Shown here one piece after another: positions 1-11,656 of a stretch of 40,356 nt of DNA; the first letter of the stretch is position 1, and every line of letters starts with the position of its first letter. The stretch comes from Chromera velia. Taxonomy: Eukaryota > Sar > Chromeraceae. The stretch is taken from assembly GCA_018398765.1 (NCBI GenBank), contig JAHBMJ010000593.1, positions 2,501-42,856 on the forward strand. Reading direction: 5' to 3'. The notes under the pieces were generated by a model. The model did no database searches, was not told the DNA's origin, and worked only from the letters and a program-made list of their open reading frames with translations. Both the position numbers and the translations under genes were made by a program.

Positions 1-492
1 GCTCCCGTAGAGCGCAGCTGCCTCTCACCCTCTCCTAGCGAGATGGAGAGGGCGGATCAGAACGGCATTGCACAAGCCTCTTCTTCTTCCTCGTCTTCTT
101 CTTCTTCGTCTTCTTCCTCGTTTCCATTCTCTGCAGCACCTTTGCAGGTCTCTGCAGCTCCCCTCGTCAACGCTGAGGCCGGAGGTGGGGGGGGCGGCAT
201 CGCCACCGGATTTCCGGCCTCTGGAAGGGGAGGGGGAGGGGCATCGAGGGGGTGTCAACTTGGTGCGCCCTGTCAAAAGGAGAATCAAGCAGGGGGCGTG
301 GCTCCTCAACACGCACTAGGAGCGTGGCAGGCCCTCTTAGTAGGCCCAGGAAAGGGGAAAGAGCAGGGGGCAGGGGGAGGGCAGGAGGAGGAGAAAATAG
401 GAGAGGGAGGGGCGGCCGGAAGCCAAGCTACTCCGGCAAGGGTTGTGAGACCCGAGCAGCCGTCTTATGTGCCAGGGGGGATGTCACTATGA
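1..492 (+). CDS. Possible C-terminal exon of an upstream gene (poly-Ser, Gly-rich tail), partial
   Basis: Reading frame 1 is open from the first base of the window to a TGA at 490-492. It could therefore be the last exon of a gene that starts to the left. The translation has a run of 14 serines (about residues 29-42), then Gly- and Ala-rich low-complexity sequence ending in PGGMSL. A TAG at 36-38 could be the end of an acceptor (CTCTCCTAG), which would make the exon start at 39. A plus-strand gene ending here would fit the convergent arrangement with the minus-strand gene at 9272. No domain is recognisable, and another plus frame is also open here, so composition alone could explain the ORF. 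I treat it as tentative. Confidence 0.3.
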   Translation, partial: APVERSCLSPSPSEMERADQNGIAQASSSSSSSSSSSSSSFPFSAAPLQVSAAPLVNAEAGGGGGGIATGFPASGRGGGGASRGCQLGAPCQKENQAGGVAPQHALGAWQALLVGPGKGKEQGAGGGQEEEKIGEGGAAGSQATPARVVRPEQPSYVPGGMSL

Positions 493-2821
493 CGTACACT
501 TGTCTCTCTGTCCTTGACTGTCTTTTTTTCTATCTTTGGCGTGGCGCTGCTGTGTTGCGAAGGGAGGGAGAGAATGCTGTAGAGTGTACAGAGGGGTTCA
601 GTTGAGTGAAGAAAAGAGGAGACAAGCAGCTGGGCAGACAGGCAGGCAGGCTAGCGAGAGGGAGAGGGAGAGAGAGAGTCATGACGACCTCCTGGGCACA
701 AAGACGGCTGCACGGAGGGCCCTGGCTCGTTTTACTTAGTCGTTGTCGTTGAGGAGGGGGGGGAGAGGGGGGGTCTCTGGGGTCTTTGGAAGAAGGCGTC
801 TGGTCCGGCTGTTGTTTGGACATTTGTGAATGGAAGGTGAGGAAGGAAGGGTTTGGATGGGATGCATGGGTGCGTGGAGGGAATTGAGAAAGGGAAAGGG
901 GGAATGGAGGAAGGAGGAAGAGGGAGGTCGGTGAGTGAGGTGGATCGGTCGGCTTCTGAACAGAAGAAGAAGAAGAAGGGATTGAATGAAGGAAGGACCA
1001 GCAAGCAGTCGAAGCAGGCCTGCGGCTGCGTGCGTCCACAGAGGTCCGAGTCTGTCTACACGGAGAAAGGAAGGAAGGAACGCTTTAAGGGAGGCAGGCA
1101 GGCAGGCGGGTTTTTGGTCAGGTGCCACTGGGACGTGGCTGTTGTTTTGCCTCGATTTGATGTTTTTGTGACCTTTTCTTGTGGGTCGATCGATCAGTCT
1201 GTCCATCGATCCATTGAGGCCACATGCGTAGTGGGATGGGTGGGACGGGCTTTTTTAGATTGATGGGGGGTCCGGGAGGTTCGGCAGGCAGACTTTGCAT
1301 CGAGAAAGTGCGCGGAGAAATGAGTCGGTGGGTATACAAACGTGCGAGTGAGTGAGTGGGTGTGTGGGTGGACTTGAGGCTGCCTGCCCGCTTTCCTGCC
1401 TGCGTGTGTGGCAGGATGAATGTGTCTTTGTCTGCATGTGTCTCGAGTGAGCGAACTGATACAGTCATATCTCATCTGTGCGGATCTCTTCTTCTTCCCC
1501 AAACACTCTTTCCTTGCTGCCCTGGGATTCTCTTCTTTTCCTCTTTGATTCGTTCGTTTAAGCACGAAAAGAAAAGAAGGGCATGGCGCTGACGGAGTCA
1601 TTCAACTGAATGACGGGAAGGAAGACGTTCTCTCCATTCTCTCTAAAAGGAAGACAACAGAAACGCAAGTTCTCTGACGTCTCCTGGTGCTCACAACTCT
1701 TCTGTCGACACGGGTCGTTTCACCCCTGGCATGACTCTCTTTTGAAGACCGACAGACAGACAGAAGGAGCAACGAAAGATGCTGTCCCCAACTCACGTTG
1801 TTTGAAGCTTTGAAGGTGCATCAGGTGGCAGATATTCAGGCAGACGGACAGATGGAAAATTGACGAATGGATAAGTGCTTGCAAGGACCCTGTCGGGCTG
1901 CATGTCCGTTCGTTTACGTGCTCCCTCCAGACACAAATAAAAGGCTGGACGTGCTCCTGGTTTGCCTGCCTGCTTTTTGCTCCGTTTCGTTGAGCCTTTT
2001 TAGAGTAGAGTAGTCCAGTTGAGTCAAAATGATCTGTCCTGTCCTGTCCTGTTCTGTCGTGCATGCCCATCGCTACCCGAAGAACGGAAGGAGGGGAGGA
2101 GGAAGGAAGGATGAGGCTGAAGGGCAAGGGAAGAGAACACCAGAGAGGAGAAGAAGAGAGTCCCTGTGGCACAGGAAAGGACGGAATGGTCAGAGGGGAG
2201 AGAGGACAACATACTTCTGAAAAGTGCTTGTGTCCAGTGCGTCAGAAATGTGATTTCTTCATTTGATGAAAAAAGTCCTCTTGTGGTCAGTCAGTCAGTC
2301 AGTCTGTCGACCACCTGACACCCTCCCTTGCTTCCTCCTTCCCTGTCTGATTTTCCGCCCCCCCCCTGCCCTTCCCTTCTTTTTGTGTCGTCCCCCACAT
2401 CTAGCTGGAGAGAAGGGAAGAGAATGCACCTATAGAAGAGAGAGGCGGGCGAAGCGTCGAGTGAGTGAAAGGATGAGAGTGGGTTGTAACCCCTTTGCAG
2501 ATGGTTTCAATTTAGGATTTAGAAATTAACTTTTAGCTTTTTAGACCTAGAGAAGGAAAAAACGAAAGAGGGGGTTGCGTCGCCCCTGCGAGACGACAAG
2601 AAAAGAGGGGGGGGAGGACTTGTCAAGATGTCATCTTGACTTGAGGAGAGGAGCAGAAGGTGACAAATGAACATCTACATCTGTTCCTTCTCTTTTCTTG
2701 CTCACTCGAAGCGAAGACAGACGGACCCCATTTTCTTTTTTTACTCACGGCTCACAAAACAAAGGGAAAAACGGCTCGCTAGTTTGTGAGAAGTATCTCA
2801 CAGCGAGGCCTTCAGGGGATT

Positions 2822-2839
2822 TCACAAACAAACAAACAA

Positions 2840-2878
<39 letters not shown>

Positions 2879-2912
2879 AAGAAAGAAAGAAAGAAAGAAA
2901 AAGAAAGAAAAG
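2822..2912. repeat. Compound microsatellite (CAAA)n-(CA)n-(GA)n-(GAAA)n
   Basis: Four simple repeats follow one another without a break: CAAA units, CA units, GA units, then GAAA units. Each block differs from the next by a single base in the unit, which is typical of stepwise slippage and point change within one array. Confidence 0.9.
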
Positions 2913-3047
2913 GCTAGCTGGGGAGAAGCGAAAAGCTTCCAGGAGAAGAAGAGTCCCATGGAAGGAACGCGGATGGCCTGAGCAAGTGAGTGGGTGGGTT
3001 GGGGATGGGGAGGGGAGGGGTAGGAAGGGTGAGACTTTCTGTCTGTC

Positions 3048-3108
3048 TGCCTGCCTGTCCATCTATTTGTCTGTCTGTCTGCCTGTCCATCTATTTGTCT
3101 GTCTGCGT
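3048..3108. repeat. Tandem duplication of a roughly 28-bp TCTG/CCATCTATT unit
   Basis: The segment GCCTGTCCATCTATTTGTCT occurs twice in tandem, each copy followed by further GTCTG units. It is a higher-order duplication inside a TCTG microsatellite. Confidence 0.75.
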
Positions 3109-5127
3109 GAACCGAAAGAAATCGAGAGCCAAATTTGCAATATGTGCCTGAATGAAACGCATCCAGCTGACAGAGAGGGAGGGACGAAAAAGAAAAAATG
3201 AACAGATCTTTTCTTTTTTTGAGTAAACAAACGAACATCCAAACTCCGCAGTTCGAGCTCTTAATTCAGGGAGTGAAACGGAGCCCCTGAAAAACAAGTC
3301 CGGAAAGGGGAAAGAGAAGGGCTTACAAGACATAAGCACAAAGAAAGACAGTCGCTGTGTGACAAAAGACCGATCCTAGTTGGGTGACCGAATGGCCGAA
3401 TGAAAGCAACCGTGGGTGGACAGACGGAGAAAGAAATGGAAGGATCGAAGGATAGAAGAATAGAGCGTCTTGTTAATACCTTCCAGGGAAATATGAAGGG
3501 CGATTATCCTTGCCTTTCAAGAAATCGGCAGCCTTGGGCATTTCCTTAAATTTCTCTCTTTCTCCGTCGCACTTAATCTTCCCCCTCTTGTGTCTGCGGA
3601 CAAAAACGCAAAAACAGAGGCTTGGAGGTCCACCAACTTACTGCATGGCAGAGAGAGAGAGAGAGAGGTTCCGGGAGAGGGAATGAAAAGTTTTCTCAAA
3701 ACGAGAAAGAACAGAACCTGGCCGGACGGTCTCATCCTTCGATCTCATCCTTGCAAGGTGTTTGTTGCATTGCTTCTCTTCTCCCCCCCTTCCCCAGTTT
3801 TGGCTCATACGGAGGGGCGGGAAAGAACCCTGACAAAGACGAAGAAGAAGAAGTCGACACAGAGACGGTTCCGCTGTTGTTCCGTACTTTTTCCTCCCGG
3901 TTTTTTTGTGAGACGATTGAGCACGTTGACTTACCACCGCTTCGCTGCAAGGGATCGACGGACTAAAGACACCCTCCCTCACGCACACGCAGAGAGAGAG
4001 AAAAAAAAAAGTGAGAAAGAGAGAGGAGAATTTGTTGTAGAAGAAGACGGGAGAAGGGAACGGAGTCGAATGAATGGAAGAAAGAAAAGAAAGAATGTGC
4101 CATTCATTCTCTTCTCTTCATTCCGTTCGTTCCTAGCTGCTCTGGTCTGTTCTCGTTTACATTACAAGAGCAAGAGTAACCATGCAGTGCTTCAGACCAA
4201 GCAATAGAGGGAGAGAGGGATAGGGATCCTTTTGGCCGACGCGGCAATGCAAACGAGGCCCTTCTCTCTTCGTAGTGCTTGAAATAACCAGCGAAGAAAA
4301 AGGGAGAGAGACGACTTTGAAGGGCCAGAGAGACGGTAGAGAGGGACAGCAAGAAGAAATGCGAGCAGTTCATTTCATTTCATTCACATGATGCATCGGT
4401 GGTCTGTAAATGGTGCCTGGCTACCGACACGGTAGGCCGCGGAGTGAGTTTGTTTGCGATAAATGATACCTGATTCTGGCTGGTGTTCTGTCTGTCTGTC
4501 TGTCTCTTGTGTTCATGAAAAAAAGGAGGGAAAGAAACCATATGGTCTGTCTGTCTGTCTGCGTGCGTCCTACACGGCTGCGTTTAGGACTGGGGTGTGG
4601 ACAATCCACTCCACTCCATTTCAACACTCCGTAATTCGAATTCAATTTAAACTTCTAATTTTCGCGTTCTGCTTTGCTGCGGTATTTGTCCATTCATTTG
4701 TGTCTTCATGTTGAGCAGCTGTGAGTGAACTCGTCCTCCCGCTCTCTCTTCTCTTCTCTTCTCTTCTCTCTTTCTTTCTTTTCTACTGTCTATGAACCTC
4801 CGTTGTGTCCCAGCTTCCCGTCTCTCCTCTTCTCTTCTCTGGTGGTGACGAATTCAGTCCGGCGTGCTCGTCCACAAGCACGCATGAGGGAGGCCTGGTG
4901 GGCATTTCTCTGCAATTTATTTCAGCACACCACGCTAGTCTGTGCAGCACGCTGGGCCCGAGTGCTTGCATTTCTTTCGAGTACGTGGCCTTAGTAGATC
5001 AATTTAGGGGGGAAATGATGAGACACACAGAGAGCAAGAAAGTTTAAGTGGAGCTGGAGAGAATCGCGCCTCCAGGAGAGGGGTGGAAAGGTGAAGAGGG
5101 AGAACATACGCACGTGGCGGCAGCAAA

Positions 5128-5128
<1 letters not shown>

Positions 5129-5203
<75 letters not shown>
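5129..5203. repeat. (CT)n-(AC)n-CTCTG-(TG)n array, self-complementary
   Basis: CT repeats run to about 5150, AC repeats from 5151 to 5172, and TG repeats from about 5176 to 5202. The AC and TG arms are reverse complements separated by only a few bases, so the strand can fold into a hairpin of about 20 bp. Confidence 0.9.
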
Positions 5204-5205
<2 letters not shown>

Positions 5206-5829
5206 ACGTGCTCATGTGGTTGCAGCTTTGCGCATAGCCTTCATTCTCCTCTCTAACCTTTATGGTTCCGTGCATTTATATCATGCGTGTCGTCTGCTCA
5301 TTCCTCTCTTTCTGCTGTCTTTTGTTCTTCTCTCCCTCCCTTCCCCCCTCCCCTCGTTCTGTGTGTATGTATGTGCCCTTCTTCGACTCTTCCTAGCTTC
5401 CTCTTCATCTTTTCTCTCTGGCCTCATACCTCATTCTCGTTTTGACTGACAAGATGAAAGGGAAAGCAATTAAAGCGAAGAAATAAGAATTCGTGCTGCC
5501 GTCCAAAAAGGAAATGCAGCAGATAGTGACTCGACGGAAGGAGCGATTCGGAAAGGGCGGGAGACAGTCTTCACATTTCCATAAAGCCGCTCTGACAAGC
5601 TTCTTCTTGAATTTAAGGGGGAACTTCTTGTCTGAATGTCTAAAGCTGCCTCAAATTCTCTCCCTTTCTCTCTCCGCCCCCTTCTCTTTCTCTCTCTCGG
5701 TGTGTCTTTCGTCTCTGTTTTTTTCGTCCATCCGCGAATCCATCTTAGGGTGGATCTATTTTGGATCGAACTCTTTCACCCTCCATCTTTCGTTTGCAAC
5801 CTCCTGATTCGGTGTATTAATTTGTGACT

Positions 5830-6710
5830 TCCAGTCAACCACAGACTCGGTTTCGACATCCAACCACTCTCGTCCTCCCTTGACGGATGACCGTATCGTG
5901 TCCAGTCACTGTGCTGTTTCGCAAATTGCTGAGATTACTGCTCGATTGACGATCTGACGATCTTCAAGAAGTGAGATCGAGTCATTATTGAAATTCGATT
6001 TCGTTACTTCCTTCATCTTGTTTGTGTGGCTGACTTATTGTAAGCTAGATTGTAAAACCAGTGCTCGGATCAATGACAGTGGTTATTAGTATTGAGCGTG
6101 ATTATGCAGTCTGTGGCATTATACTGCTAGTTATAGTGACAATGTTTGATTTGATTATATACTGTAGATTTAACTTGATTTGATTTGAGCTTAATTGAAG
6201 GCTTAGTTGAAGCTTATGTATCTAATCTAGTCATGATATTTGATGTTTGCAGAGTTGTTAAAGTGTTTAGCTAATATATTTAGCCAAAGTTTGGACCTTC
6301 GGTTATATTTTAGCTAAATATATCCAAATATATACAGAAGTACAAATGTTTCTAAAATATGGGTTTTATCCATAAAAAATATACGTGTTGTATCGAATAA
6401 AATTAAATAGAATAATTAATGACAATATTGCAGTTCTTTAGTTTTTAGGCAGCTTTTAGGCAGCTTTTAGGCAGCTTCATGCATGTTTACATCAAGTGTA
6501 ATCAAGTATATTTAATCTTTGTCAACATTTTTTTGAGTCATTCTGACTGTGTAAGTCTCTAAAACACTCAAGTATTCTGGTCTAAACCGTGAAAAACTTT
6601 GTTCAACATACTTTCCAATATATCTAAATATATCTAAAAGTTTGAATATAGCCAAAATTTTGCCTTCGGTTATGCATAGGTATAGATAGATATATTGAAA
6701 AGTTGAATAA
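5830..6710. other. AT-rich stretch, no gene seen
   Basis: Base composition changes sharply to AT-rich and microsatellites become rare. There is an imperfect direct repeat with an AGCCAAA...CCTTCGGTTAT core near 6281-6308 and again near 6650-6675, which suggests decayed repeat DNA. No ORF of interest is present. Confidence 0.6.
6443..6475. repeat. Three perfect 11-bp tandem units
   Basis: The unit TTTTAGGCAGC is repeated three times without mismatch at 6443-6453, 6454-6464 and 6465-6475, and a partial fourth copy follows. Confidence 0.9.
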
Positions 6711-6718
6711 CTTTTGAT
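6711..6718. repeat. Left target-site duplication of the hAT-like element
   Basis: CTTTTGAT lies immediately outside the left terminal inverted repeat. The sequence immediately outside the right end (8575-8582) is CTTTGGAT, a 7 of 8 match. An 8-bp duplication is the hallmark of hAT integration. Confidence 0.7.
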
Positions 6719-8574
6719 TAGGGATAGCTTTCGTATCGATATCGTATCATATCGGTATCGGTATCGAAGTATCGACTATCGGTTCTTTCTCGAGCGGCCG
6801 AGCATCGGTTAGTATCGGCCTGCTTAGAGCTTGTGAAGGACTAGCTGGGCTAATATGTGTAATTAAGGCGCGCGCCGGGCCGGCCGGGGCCTCGGAGCTC
6901 GAAGACCGGGCGCGGCCGGGCCCAGTTACAGGTATACCGTCCCCAACCGGCTCCATGCATGCACGGAACCGGCTCGATCCAACGTGCACTGAATTCAGCC
7001 TCAGCGGCCAGCACAGCCCGACTTGGCTTCAAGACAAGACTGCATGTACACTGCATCTGATCTAACAGAGCTTCATCATTGCCGTTTTCTGAACAAAACC
7101 GCTTCTAGACAATCAAAGCATCATAACAGCCAGAAGGGGAAAAAACAAGCTAAGGTGTGGGCATATTATAAAAGTCAGGCGGATAGAAATTTCGTCTCCT
7201 CAGCATGCAGAGTTACTTGACCCGTTGTTGCCCTGTCGGAGTTGGCTCACTGGCCAACGTCCAAACAGCTCAAGGACAGTAGTCTAAGAATCGTCTTTCC
7301 ACAGTGGTATCTCCTCTTTTTGTGCCGTCTTGGAGCTTCAGGAGTGACCGGATCGACCAGGATGTCAACATGGGCGAACTGAGATTCGGAAAGGTCAGTC
7401 ACGAGTGAGGTCACTGTCATTTGGTGACATCCATACTCTGCCATTGAAGCTTGCCACTTTACCATTGATGTTCAACCAATGAACATGCCTCTGATGACCT
7501 CACCTTTTACAAAAGCTTGCCACTTGGCGACTCGCTGCTGGTTTTTCGACGTTGACCTAGCTTCCAGCAACGGTTCGGTCTTCACACCCTGTGAATCACA
7601 AAACACACACCAGGACCGTCTATCTGTTCCCCTGTGAAAACCTTTGTAGTCCAACGTGTTTGTCTTGGTCTCCTTCATGCTTTCACTTGTGCAGAAGGAA
7701 CTCCTAATACCGCAAGCAGTGCTGTTTTCGTTTTTCCGGAACTGGATTTGCCCTCCCTGGAATGACCGGTGAGTTTGTCATTTGTGCCCGCTCCGCAGAG
7801 GAAGGAGAGGGCTTCCCCAAAGTCTAGAAAGCTAAGGAGTGTCTCACCATGGATGTATTCCGCCAAATTGTTGCAGCTTTGAAGTCTCAGCTGGCCGTTT
7901 TGCGTATTGGTTGATTTTCATGGAGGTGCACGCACATACAGATAAGCATACAGACCGCTACACACTATCAGACCTTTGACCTCAATTTTCTCTTCACTCC
8001 GCTCGCTGAGTATCAACCACCACGTCGCTCAAGAGAGTCCAACCTGAGCTGCTTGCTGTGTGCTTGTGTTTTCTTTCTTCTTTGTGCTGCAAATCTACAT
8101 GGTTCCTTCCTGAGTGCAGAATAGCATGTGGATGTCTGCGTTTTGCTGTAAATTTTGTATGCATTCACTTGCATTTGGGTGATTTTGGCACACACATCAG
8201 AATAAAGTCGAGTCTAACAGTTTGCGTCTGGCATGAGATTTTCAGGAACGACGTGTTGATGAAGTCATTCTCAACCTCATGATGTGTTGACTCTTTTTAA
8301 AGGGAGGGTTAGGGGGGCGAAGCCCCCCTTATAGTTTGGCCTTCTAAACGTTTTGGAGCCCATTTTCTAAGTAAAGTTGACTCTTTAAAAATATGAGATT
8401 TTATAAAAAGTTTACAGTTTTACGAATGATACCGTTTGCAGTAGGTTTTAGCCTCGTACGCTAAAAATTTTATGTCAGTATCGAAATTATCGACGACACC
8501 CCCCTTTTTTGGAACCTTAATTTCTGATACGATACCGCCGATTCGATACCGACACGATACGATAGCTATCCCTA
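6719..8574. mobile_element. hAT-like DNA transposon, non-autonomous or decayed, 1,856 bp
   Basis: The left end begins TAGGGATAGCTTTCGTATCG. The right end, read inward on the other strand, begins TAGGGATAGCTATCGTATCG, so the first 20 bases match at 19 positions. The TAGGG start fits the hAT terminal pattern and an 8-bp near-perfect target duplication flanks the element. Both subterminal regions are rich in ATCG/TATCG motifs. The interior has a GC-rich block (about 6867-6935), short ORFs on both strands of at most about 74 codons, a repeated 13-mer AAGCTTGCCACTT (near 7447 and 7514) and a GC hairpin (8311-8329). No intact transposase is visible and 1.9 kb is short for an autonomous hAT, so it is probably mobilised in trans or dead. 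The divergence of the duplication suggests an older insertion. Confidence 0.75.
8311..8329. other. Perfect GC hairpin inside the hAT-like element
   Basis: AGGGGGGC and GCCCCCCT form an 8-bp perfect stem around a GAA loop. The core GCGAAGC is a known exceptionally stable DNA mini-hairpin. It follows GGGAGGGTT, and the surrounding sequence is AT-rich. Confidence 0.8.
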
Positions 8575-8582
8575 CTTTGGAT
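8575..8582. repeat. Right target-site duplication of the hAT-like element
   Basis: CTTTGGAT directly follows the right terminal inverted repeat and matches the left flank CTTTTGAT at 7 of 8 positions. Confidence 0.7.
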
Positions 8583-9271
8583 GTTTGAGATATAATTTGA
8601 GTTTAAGCCTAGGTTCAAGCTCTTGCGCCGGCAGTTCTTAAATGTATGCTCTCTAGAGTACTTCATATATTTCACTGAAGTTACGGTGACAGTGCTCAAG
8701 GGCACCAATAAATCACTTATCACTTATCACCCAGCCTAGCACCCAGCTTATCACTTAACCATAAAACATCATAAAAGATTCTTCATTTTTGCATTTAAAA
8801 ATTAAAACTATTTAAGGTAATTTAAGGCCTTGTTTAAGGCTTAATCTGTAGCTCCGAGTCTTGATCTATTTTAATTTAGATTTTAATAAATTTAATTAAA
8901 TAAATTTAATGAATATGAATGAATGATAAATAAATCTCTGAATAAATGATTATGCTACGAATACTAGCGAATATGGTTCATTATTATATGACTTAGATGA
9001 TAAAGGAATTACTAAGCTTGCTAGTGGTAGAGCGGCACTACTAGAGCCGCCGACGCCCCGCCGTCCTTCCAGTCCACATCGATACCTAGATCGATACTGC
9101 GGACCATGCACATCTTTTCACACATAGTAGTAGGATAAAACTTTTAGTACCGCACATTAATCTGGACATTAAATTAATTATCTAGTTAATTATAGTCTTA
9201 ATCATGGTTTATTTGTATGAATGCCAGTCAGAGTCGTCGTACATGCATATACAGCGGCTCGATTAATCGGT
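8583..9271. other. AT-rich 3' flank of the 9272-11656 gene
   Basis: AT-rich DNA continuing the island that the transposon interrupted. It probably includes the 3' untranslated region of the minus-strand gene that ends at 9272. No coding frame or RNA gene is supported. Confidence 0.55.
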
Positions 9272-10424
9272 TCAATCACCATCTTCTTCCTCGATCTCGC
9301 CGTCTTCAGATATTGATGGCCACGCGCTACCGATACGCACTGCCTGAAATTTCTGTTCGAGCTTGTTGAAACGCTCTTGGTCGAAATCGTCAGGACTCCC
9401 GCCTAGCAGTTTTTCCAACAGCTCAGCACCCCCGTCATCCTCTCCCCAGAGAGGCCCATCACCCCCGTCACTCTCATCCTCTTCTCTTTGAACTCCATCA
9501 AAGTCATCTGCCACAACCCCCCTACTGCTGCTTCCAAAGTTCTCTCGCAAGAAATTTAATCTGCTAAGAAGCATCTCTTCTTCACTTTCCCCCCCACGTC
9601 TCAACCTTCCTCTCTCTCTCTCCATCTCCTCATCCCATTCTTCTGCACGCACACCGAGGTCGGAATCCCAACTTGCGGCCTCTTTCTCTTCCTTCACTTC
9701 TGCCGTCTCTGCCTCCACGGCTCTTTTCGGCCTGTCTCTCCCAGAGGCTTCGGCCGCCTTCATGGCAGCCACCTCATCATCCATTGCCTGCGATGCTATG
9801 TGAAGTCGTTCCTCGGCTTCTGCGACCAGGCGCTCCATGTCGCCCCAGCTTTCCCCCCCCCTTCCCTCTACCCTGTCTGCAGTCAGCCTCTGGTACTCTA
9901 TGTTGGCCTCAAGAACATCGCACAAGAGCCGCATCCGCCGCATCTCGTCCTGGCGGCCGTCAATGTTCTCTGCGGTCATGGCTCTCATTCTCGTTACCTG
10001 CAGTCAGTGAAAAGAAGAGAAGAAAAGAGAGGAAAGAAACGAATGAAGTGGTCAAAACAACAAAGGGTGCCCGCAAAAACTTGCATCTGTTTCGTAGCTT
10101 GCACGCCGGAGGGTGATACAGTTCCGCGTTCGTGAGGAGCAGAGCGAAGGCCTCGAGATCGAGTAAGAAGCAAGGCAGAGAGACGCTAAGGGCGAGAAAA
10201 AAGGAAATCTACAGACAAAGACAAGACGGGATGGGGTGGAATGACGGGTGGGTGTGTGGGAAGATTGAAGGACAGAGCAACACAGAAAAACTAAAAGCAG
10301 CACGACAAACAGCGTGACAAAAGAAATCGTTCGAGGATCGGCAGACAGACAGACAGCCAGACAGTCAGACAGACAATATGTGTATTTCGCCTCCTGCAGT
10401 CAGAGAGAAGGAAAAAACGGGCGA

Positions 10425-10456
<32 letters not shown>

Positions 10457-11656
10457 AAAAAGAAAGAAAGAAAAAGAAAGAAAGAAAAAGAAAGAAAAAG
10501 AAAGAAAGAAAGAAAGAAAGAAAGAAGGAAGGAAGGAAGGAAGGAAAGAAATGTGGCGGACATGTTCTTCTGTCTCGTCGGCGCTTTCTCGTATTGCTTG
10601 GAGAGTGTCCGCTGCGAGCTCAGCTTTTCTGATCTCCTGAGCCGCTTCTAATTGGTCGCAGCGTGCGTCAAACAGAGCCTGCCTCGCACGTTGCTCTTCC
10701 CTCGTCAGTCCAACCTCATTGCGCTCGTCGTCGTCATCCTCATTATCCCCGAACTCTCCCACCTCATCCATCCCAGTGAAAAGAGAGTCGAGGCCCTCTA
10801 CTGAGGGGCGAAGAGAGGAGTCCCCCGCCCCCTCCCTCTGGTCCCCTGCTGCTTGTGTGGAGACGGATGAAGACGACAAAGGAGATGAAATCTGATCTCC
10901 CTCGGAAGGGGGGGATCTGAAGGTCAACTGGTCTACCTGTTCTTTGTTACCACTTTCAGGGGAGACGGCTGAAACACTGTCAAAGTGAGGAATCTCCTTG
11001 GATGCCCCTCCCCCCGAATTAGCCATTGCCTCCAACTCCTCTTGCAACCGCACCTCTGCTCTCTGCCGCAACTCTGTTAGGAAACCTTCTGGCAGGTCTT
11101 CGTCTTCGTCCCCCGCGTGAGAGACGGCCCCCCCCGTCTCCGCAGCAGAACGCATGACTTCAACTGACGGAAGCCACCTTTCCCATATCTCCTCTATGTC
11201 TTCCTGAGTCAAAACCTCCACGGGAATGTCGCGGAGCTCAGGCACACCGTCCGAGCCGTCATCCAATATTCTGCCGGTTGGGGGCGGGGTGGAAGGCGGA
11301 TCAGCTTTTGCCCTCTCGACTGTGCGATTCAGTGGGAGACTCTCTAGACTTCCGTCACCGTCCAGACGCAGGAGCGACAGGCCTTCTCCGAGGAACTCGC
11401 TTCCCATCGACGCAAAACGTTCCGAATCACCCTCATCCTCCATATCTCCAAGCGCACTGATGTTCTTCAGTGCTTCTGCCGACATTATTTGAAATTCGGG
11501 AAATTCATCGTCTCCTCCAAGTCGGAGCTTCGTGTAAATAGAATTTGAGTCTCGCAACCTTCGTCCCTTGCTATCTACGTCAAGCACCCGCAGAATAAAG
11601 CAGGATGAGGGAATCAAGAAGGCTCCCAGCAGGACGGCAACAAAGCTGTGGCACAT
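9272..11656 (-). CDS. Acidic coiled-coil protein with signal-like N-terminus, unknown function (2 exons)
   Basis: Exon 1 is 11656-10562 and exon 2 is 9997-9272, giving 606 aa. The donor is GTCCGC after a CAT codon and the acceptor is ACTGCAG; both are phase 0, so the frame is kept. The junction joins EETEEH-type helix to VTRMRAMTAEN, making one continuous charged helix (about residues 330-440). I chose the ATG at 11656 because no ATG lies upstream in frame. The N-terminus (MCHSFVAVLLGAFLIPSSCF) is a hydrophobic signal-peptide-like segment, followed by a basic stretch with KGRRLRD. In an alga with a complex plastid this could be a bipartite plastid leader or plain secretion. The remainder is rich in Glu, Asp, Ser and Gly with no domain I recognise. 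The intron contains the AAAG tract at 10423-10551. Divergent neighbour: exportin-7. Confidence 0.7.
10423..10551. repeat. (AAAG)n/(AAGG)n tract inside an intron
   Basis: About 130 bp of AAAG units grading into GGAA units. It lies within the intron of the minus-strand gene 9272-11656, so the transcript carries the pyrimidine (CTTT) strand. Confidence 0.95.

Larger units (their letters stand above)
493..5829. other. Microsatellite-rich intergenic DNA, no convincing gene
   Basis: About 5.3 kb of G/A-rich and C/T-rich sequence with scattered short tandem repeats (CAGA, GGAA, GA, CA, TCTG). Open frames exist on both strands but are made of low-complexity residues and show no domain. The longest is 205 codons at 3590-4207. 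The texture resembles the introns of the neighbouring genes, so part of this stretch could be untranslated or intronic sequence of the gene ending near 492. I see no RNA gene or mobile element in it. Confidence 0.6.

Noticed and set aside
3590-4207. 205-codon plus-strand ORF
   Set aside because: Longest frame in the left repeat-rich region, but it is built from GA/AAAG repeat translation (ER and K runs), has open frames on the opposite strand and no recognisable domain.
9021-9075. tRNA or SINE-like A box (TAGTGGTAGAGCGG)
   Set aside because: No B box or cloverleaf could be drawn downstream.
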